From Phymorhynchus buccinoides (Eukaryota; Mollusca; Gastropoda; Neogastropoda; Raphitomidae): a DNA stretch of 64,000 nucleotides. This document shows positions 57,116-64,000 of the stretch, piece by piece. The DNA lies in assembly GCA_017654935.2 (NCBI GenBank), contig CM065686.1, positions 24,662,335 through 24,726,334 of the forward strand, written 5' to 3'. A program made the position numbers and the translations under genes. The notes under the pieces are model-generated. The model did not search any database, was not told the DNA's origin, and was given only the letters and a program-made list of their open reading frames with translations. Every line of letters starts with the position of its first letter. The stretch's first letter is position 1.

Positions 57116-57235
57116 AAAAACTTTGGATTCTGCGACCTGACTAACCAGGGTATGACTTCGAGTTGGGGATCGGAATGAACGCCGTGGGAACAATGCCGAT
57201 GTGCGGCAATGAAGATGGGACAGCAAAGTACAACA
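57116..57235 (+). repeat. Fragment of the 6400-6600 repeat family
   Basis: Its reverse complement shares CATTCCGATCCCCAACTCG-like and GGTTAGTCAGGTCGCAGAATC-like phrases with 6420-6500. It lies just downstream of ARID5 exon 57261-57498 on the transcript strand. Confidence 0.5.
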
Positions 57236-57260
57236 ACAAAAATCAGAATTAGTTACTGAC

Positions 57261-57498
57261 CAGCCTCTTTGCGCTCCTTGTCGACGTCGTCGAAGTTGAT
57301 CCTCAGGAGGTTGCTGGTGGTGAAGGCAGCGCACATGGCGGGGGATCCGTCGGCGATGATCTGGTCATCGTCGTTGGGCAGATCGTGGTAGCTGCGGAAG
57401 GGGCGCCCATAGGCCCAGGGGGCGCTGGGGGGCAGGAGGCGCACCACCAGGTCCTCCACCGACACGATGAGCTTGTCCGACATGGCCAGAACCTCATC
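57261..57498 (-). CDS. ARID5B: ARID5 exon, first recognised (N-terminal region)
   Basis: Acceptor GTCTCCCGCAG, donor GGCTG|GTCAGT, 238 nt, phase 0 to 1. It starts DEVLAMSDKLIVSVEDLV, matching DEVIAVSEKVIVKLEDLV in human ARID5B. The remainder (SAPWAYGRPFRSYHDLPNDD, INFDDVDKERKEAG) has the same position as the vertebrate linker before the YCRYR segment. Exons coding for the residues before DEV were not found to the right. Confidence 0.92.
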
Positions 57499-60400
57499 CT
57501 GCGGGAGACACATGGAACAGCGCTGTTAGTGGATTGATGGAGCAAGTAGAGCAGATTGGAGTTGACCAAAGCGCTACAACAACAACATACAGTATTCATA
57601 CGACGCTCAATCCTGATAGAAATCAAATCAAAGCGCACACACACGTTAGCATTCATAACGCATTCAAACAAAAATGCAATACAAAGCGAACACACATGTA
57701 TGACATAAATGCTATACAGCAGAAACAGACCTAAAGGCAAGAGAGAGAAGAGAAAGAGAGTGGAGCCTTAATGAAGGGGGAATAGGTGGGTTTTGATGTT
57801 AGATTTGAAAGCAGAGAGGGTCGGTCGCTGACGGAGACAGAAACCTAAACAAGAAGCAAAGCCACCAAAGCTCCCAAGCTGTTAGCACGCAAAAACAGAC
57901 AGACATGCACTCCCCCCCCCCCCCCCCCCCTCCCCAAACACACATGCATGCGCACACATACACACACGAACACAAGCAAGTGCAAGCGCATGCACACACA
58001 CACATTCTTGTGAAGGAATCAACAAACACAAAGCTGCAGAAAGGATTCCTGACAAATCCTGTACAGATAATCAATAACACCATGGGGCCAACAGAACAAA
58101 TGACCTTTGGGTAGATAAAAACTAGGCTGTGCTCAGCTTGCTTAGCTTCCAATAACAGCCTGGTCACTCTCCACAACCGTTAAAGATAAAGGAATATAGC
58201 GTGACAGTGCCACTATTAGCCTTGCTTAAATAGGACCCGCCAGCAGAATGGGAGTCTGCAAAATGGACAGTCAGCTACAGTCAGAGAATAAAATCAGTGA
58301 TGGCTTAGAGTCAAAACAGTCTATATCCAGATGGAACCATCGACTTATTATGGAACGTATTGCGAAAACTATTAACTTGTATTTAAAAAGACTGATAAAA
58401 ACATAATATGCAGATTCTCCTATTTATATTTTATCAATGTTTTAAATACAGTGGAACCTCCCTTATAAGACCCTTATAAGACTCCCTCCCACATAAGACC
58501 TACTTCTCAGACATCACCTTTCTTTGCAAGTATTAAAATTACCTCCCTTATAAGACCCCTCCATTATAAGACCTCATTTTGGATGCTTTTTGCAGGTGGT
58601 ATAAGGGAGGTTACACTGTCCAAGTTATTGTCTTTCGCAGTAAGTTCCAAACTAAGTCAATGGACCATCTGGAGATAGTCTGCTGGACTCTGAGCCACAA
58701 CTGTCCAACCTGGACACTTACAGATACAGTTTCATTATCCATCTCACTTGATTTCCCCCAAAACTATAAGTGATAACAACAAAAGCAACCACAAGCAAAT
58801 GATATGGAAAGACATATAAACATGCATTCTGCAAATACAGATCATTTGCACTTCAAATAAAGAGAACTGATTTGATTGTTCTCTAGTAATTATAGTAGTA
58901 GTTATGGCAGATATACAAGATATTTTGAATGTATTCGAATGAAACAAAGAAATTAAACAGGTGGTCTAATGAGCTAAAAAAACACACACACAAAACCCAA
59001 ACTCTTTCTTGACAACTCCTGCCCCCCCCCCTTGTATACAGAAAATCATGGATGGGTTCATCATCTATAATCAGTTCTCATCCATGGCAAAATACCAGGA
59101 CAATGACCCGAGTAGACCTGATCTTATTTCAGGAGATGAATCCCAATCTGCAAATCAATGATAAATGCATTGATGTTTCTCGCCCCCCACAACCCCACCC
59201 TCCTACCAACCCCGGTGATTATCATACCCTATCCTTTCTTATTAGCATTAAGAGGAAATAGCACCATGAGTGCAAGGACCTGAGACAGGGAGTACATAAA
59301 ACGAACAAATGTGTCTATCTTCAACCGAAAAGGTTCTTACGCGCCAGCCCAGAATAGCTGGGAGAACAAGGAGACAGCTTATGATACAAGGCCAGAAGCT
59401 ATCAATACCATGCCATTTCCTTCACACTGAGGGGATCAATAACTATCACAGCACACACACACACTGAGAAGACATGGCTGTGCAATATGCCACCAAATCC
59501 ATCAATTATCAACTTGCATGCTTAGGGGACGAAAAGAAAAAAGATTTAAGAAAAAGAAACTGTGTGTGTGTGTGTGTAAGTGAGTGGGTGTGTGCACGTG
59601 CATGCATGTGTGTATGTGTGCATTATGCTTTTACTCTAACAATCTAAATTATTTTTTTCATTGTTTATTTATTAGCAGTGGATATAGAAAACTATGTACA
59701 TTCTTAAACTATATTATTATAATAATAATGGGAATTTATATAGCGCTCTTTCTCACATGAGCTCAGTGCGCTTTACATTGATAACAAGAACATTAAAGGC
59801 AAAGAAATCATTAATCATTAGAAAGCAAAATAAGCACGATGCTTGCACGCAACATTCTCTTACTTCCTTGCACACACACACACACACACACGCAATATTA
59901 TGCAATAATGTGAGCGCACACATGCGAGCTAATGATGTAGCCATGCACGCTCAGGCCAAGAATACGGGAGCACGTATACAGACATGAAACATACCAGCAC
60001 TAACACAATATAACTTCCTTTTTTAACTAACTGTTACAGTCAAAAGAAAGACCCATCATCAGTTTTATGGCTTTCTTTGTTTACTATGCTGGAAAATCAT
60101 ATTGCATCCTGTTATACCCATCTGATGAGGTTTTGCATGTGCATGGTGTCTACAGGGAATGCAGTGCATGACTGATGCTTTATGATCGCGTCCTTGTTCC
60201 ATGCCTGCTGATGAGTAATTGATTAATGACGCTGATAGCCAGAAGAGGCTCCGGCAAGGGGATGGTTGGTGGATGAGCTGTCGGCAGCAAACTAGTATTA
60301 CATTTCCTACTTTGATTTGGAGCCAACGAAATGAAAAACTGATTCAAAATAACACACATAATCATGCGCACACGCACGCACACACACACAGACACACACA

Positions 60401-60890
60401 CAAATGCACAGGCCGACAGATAGACCCCCACACACAGCAGAGCATGTTTGCATGACCACACAAACAGTTAACAAAAGGAGGCAATAATGTACGAGACCGT
60501 AACACTTTTCAAGCCCAAATCCCTTTGCATGTTTGCGCCGCCACATGCAAACACACACACTACACACAGTACCACACGCACTCTCTCTCTCACACACACA
60601 CACACGCACGCACGCACACCCACACATGTTCATACAGTGTGAGTTACACAACCAGAGTTGTGGAATTAAAGCACATTTTGTAATCTTAACTGGTTTTGTA
60701 AGTTTTAAAGAAATAATTATTTTTGTTGCTCAGAAGTCCAAGCCATGGCTCTTGATATACAGTGTTAAACGCACACTGTGTTTCCTCTCTGACAAACAGC
60801 CTTGCCACAAGCTAAAATACCATCTACAGGCTAAAAATAAATACAGTACACCCACTTCTGTAGCATCTCCATACTGTATTATTCTTAATC
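57499..60890. other. ARID5 upstream intron, left part
   Basis: No exon recognised. It contains a C run at 57911-57931, CA/GT microsatellites (57940-58000, 59559-59620, 59870-59895, 60360-60430, 60540-60620), the MITE at 58449-58618 and a repeat tail with ATTTATATAGCGCTC and GTGCGCTTTACATTG at 59725-59790. Confidence 0.55.
58449..58618. mobile_element. Tc1/mariner-like MITE, copy 3
   Basis: Ends CAGTGGAACCTCCC and GGGAGGTTACACTG; TA precedes the left end. Same self-complementary CCTTATAAGACC interior as 56842-56998. Confidence 0.75.
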
Positions 60891-60896
60891 CTGTTA

Positions 60897-64000
<3,104 letters not shown>

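Larger units (their letters stand above)
55161..57260. other. ARID5 intron with dispersed repeats
   Basis: No exon recognised. It contains a run of loosely repeated phrases (ATCTTTCAACCAAA or similar with AAAGCAGGGATAAG, 55970-56360, recurring near 56760 and 57030), two repeats listed separately, and a copy of the 6400-6600 family at 57116-57235. Confidence 0.55.
39730..57498 (-). other. ARID5B: Gene span: ARID5A/ARID5B orthologue, N-terminus beyond window
   Basis: Ten exons on the - strand join in one frame of 937 residues plus stop: 57261-57498, 53285-53521, 52417-52526, 51247-51415, 49300-49352, 48907-49004, 44369-44612, 43025-43111, 41070-42362 and 39730-40014. Every junction has GT/AG and matching phase. 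Vertebrate ARID5B binds AT-rich DNA through its ARID domain and partners the histone demethylase PHF2 at target genes. The region preceding the ARID and the ARID itself match ARID5 proteins in order. Vertebrate ARID5B has roughly a further hundred residues before the first exon seen here; those exons should lie right of 64000 or were missed. Confidence 0.9.

Overview
The window is animal nuclear DNA: exons are short and bounded by GT/AG splice sites, introns are large and filled with transposons, and there are many minisatellites. The repeat content (tRNA-derived SINEs, hAT and piggyBac-like MITEs, a CR1/Jockey-like LINE) would suit a marine invertebrate, perhaps a gastropod mollusc, but that placement is inference only. 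I saw no rRNA gene, no functional tRNA gene, no CRISPR array and no prokaryotic-style operon.

Two convergent host genes are recognisable. On the + strand, about 0.7-22.1 kb, are exons of a histone stem-loop binding protein (SLBP-like). The RNA-binding domain and C-terminus are complete and in phase; the N-terminal exons are uncertain and the first exon probably lies left of the window. On the - strand, 57.5-39.7 kb, are ten exons of an ARID5A/ARID5B orthologue. All ten join in one open frame of 937 residues to the stop codon; only the N-terminus, with its promoter, lies beyond the right edge. About 17.6 kb of repeats separates the two 3' ends.

The last SLBP intron contains a 5.57-kb hAT-type transposon (16151-21718) with terminal inverted repeats, a target duplication and a three-exon, 932-codon transposase frame. 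It ends 38 bp upstream of the last SLBP exon. The SLBP introns also carry shorter elements beginning CAG or CATGG, several with 5-6 bp direct repeats, as well as TTAA-flanked piggyBac-like MITEs, one of them nested in a SINE.

Layout: 0-22 kb SLBP and its transposon-rich introns; 22-26 kb 3' flank with a MITE and a SINE; 26.3-29.5 kb minisatellites, a truncated LINE reverse transcriptase and a MITE; 29.5-33.7 kb mostly unannotated, with a foldback element; 33.7-35.4 kb a 60-bp minisatellite; 35.4-39.1 kb ARID5 3' flank; 39.1-57.5 kb ARID5 exons separated by minisatellites; 57.5-64 kb ARID5 upstream intron, rich in microsatellites and without recognisable exons.

The most unusual pattern is tandem repetition that includes functional gene parts. 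A 141-bp array repeats the ARID5 final coding segment together with its stop codons and AATAAA signal. A 78-bp array ends in the acceptor of an SLBP exon. An 80/152-bp array contains copies of an ARID5 exon acceptor, and a 21-bp repeat lies inside ARID5 coding sequence.
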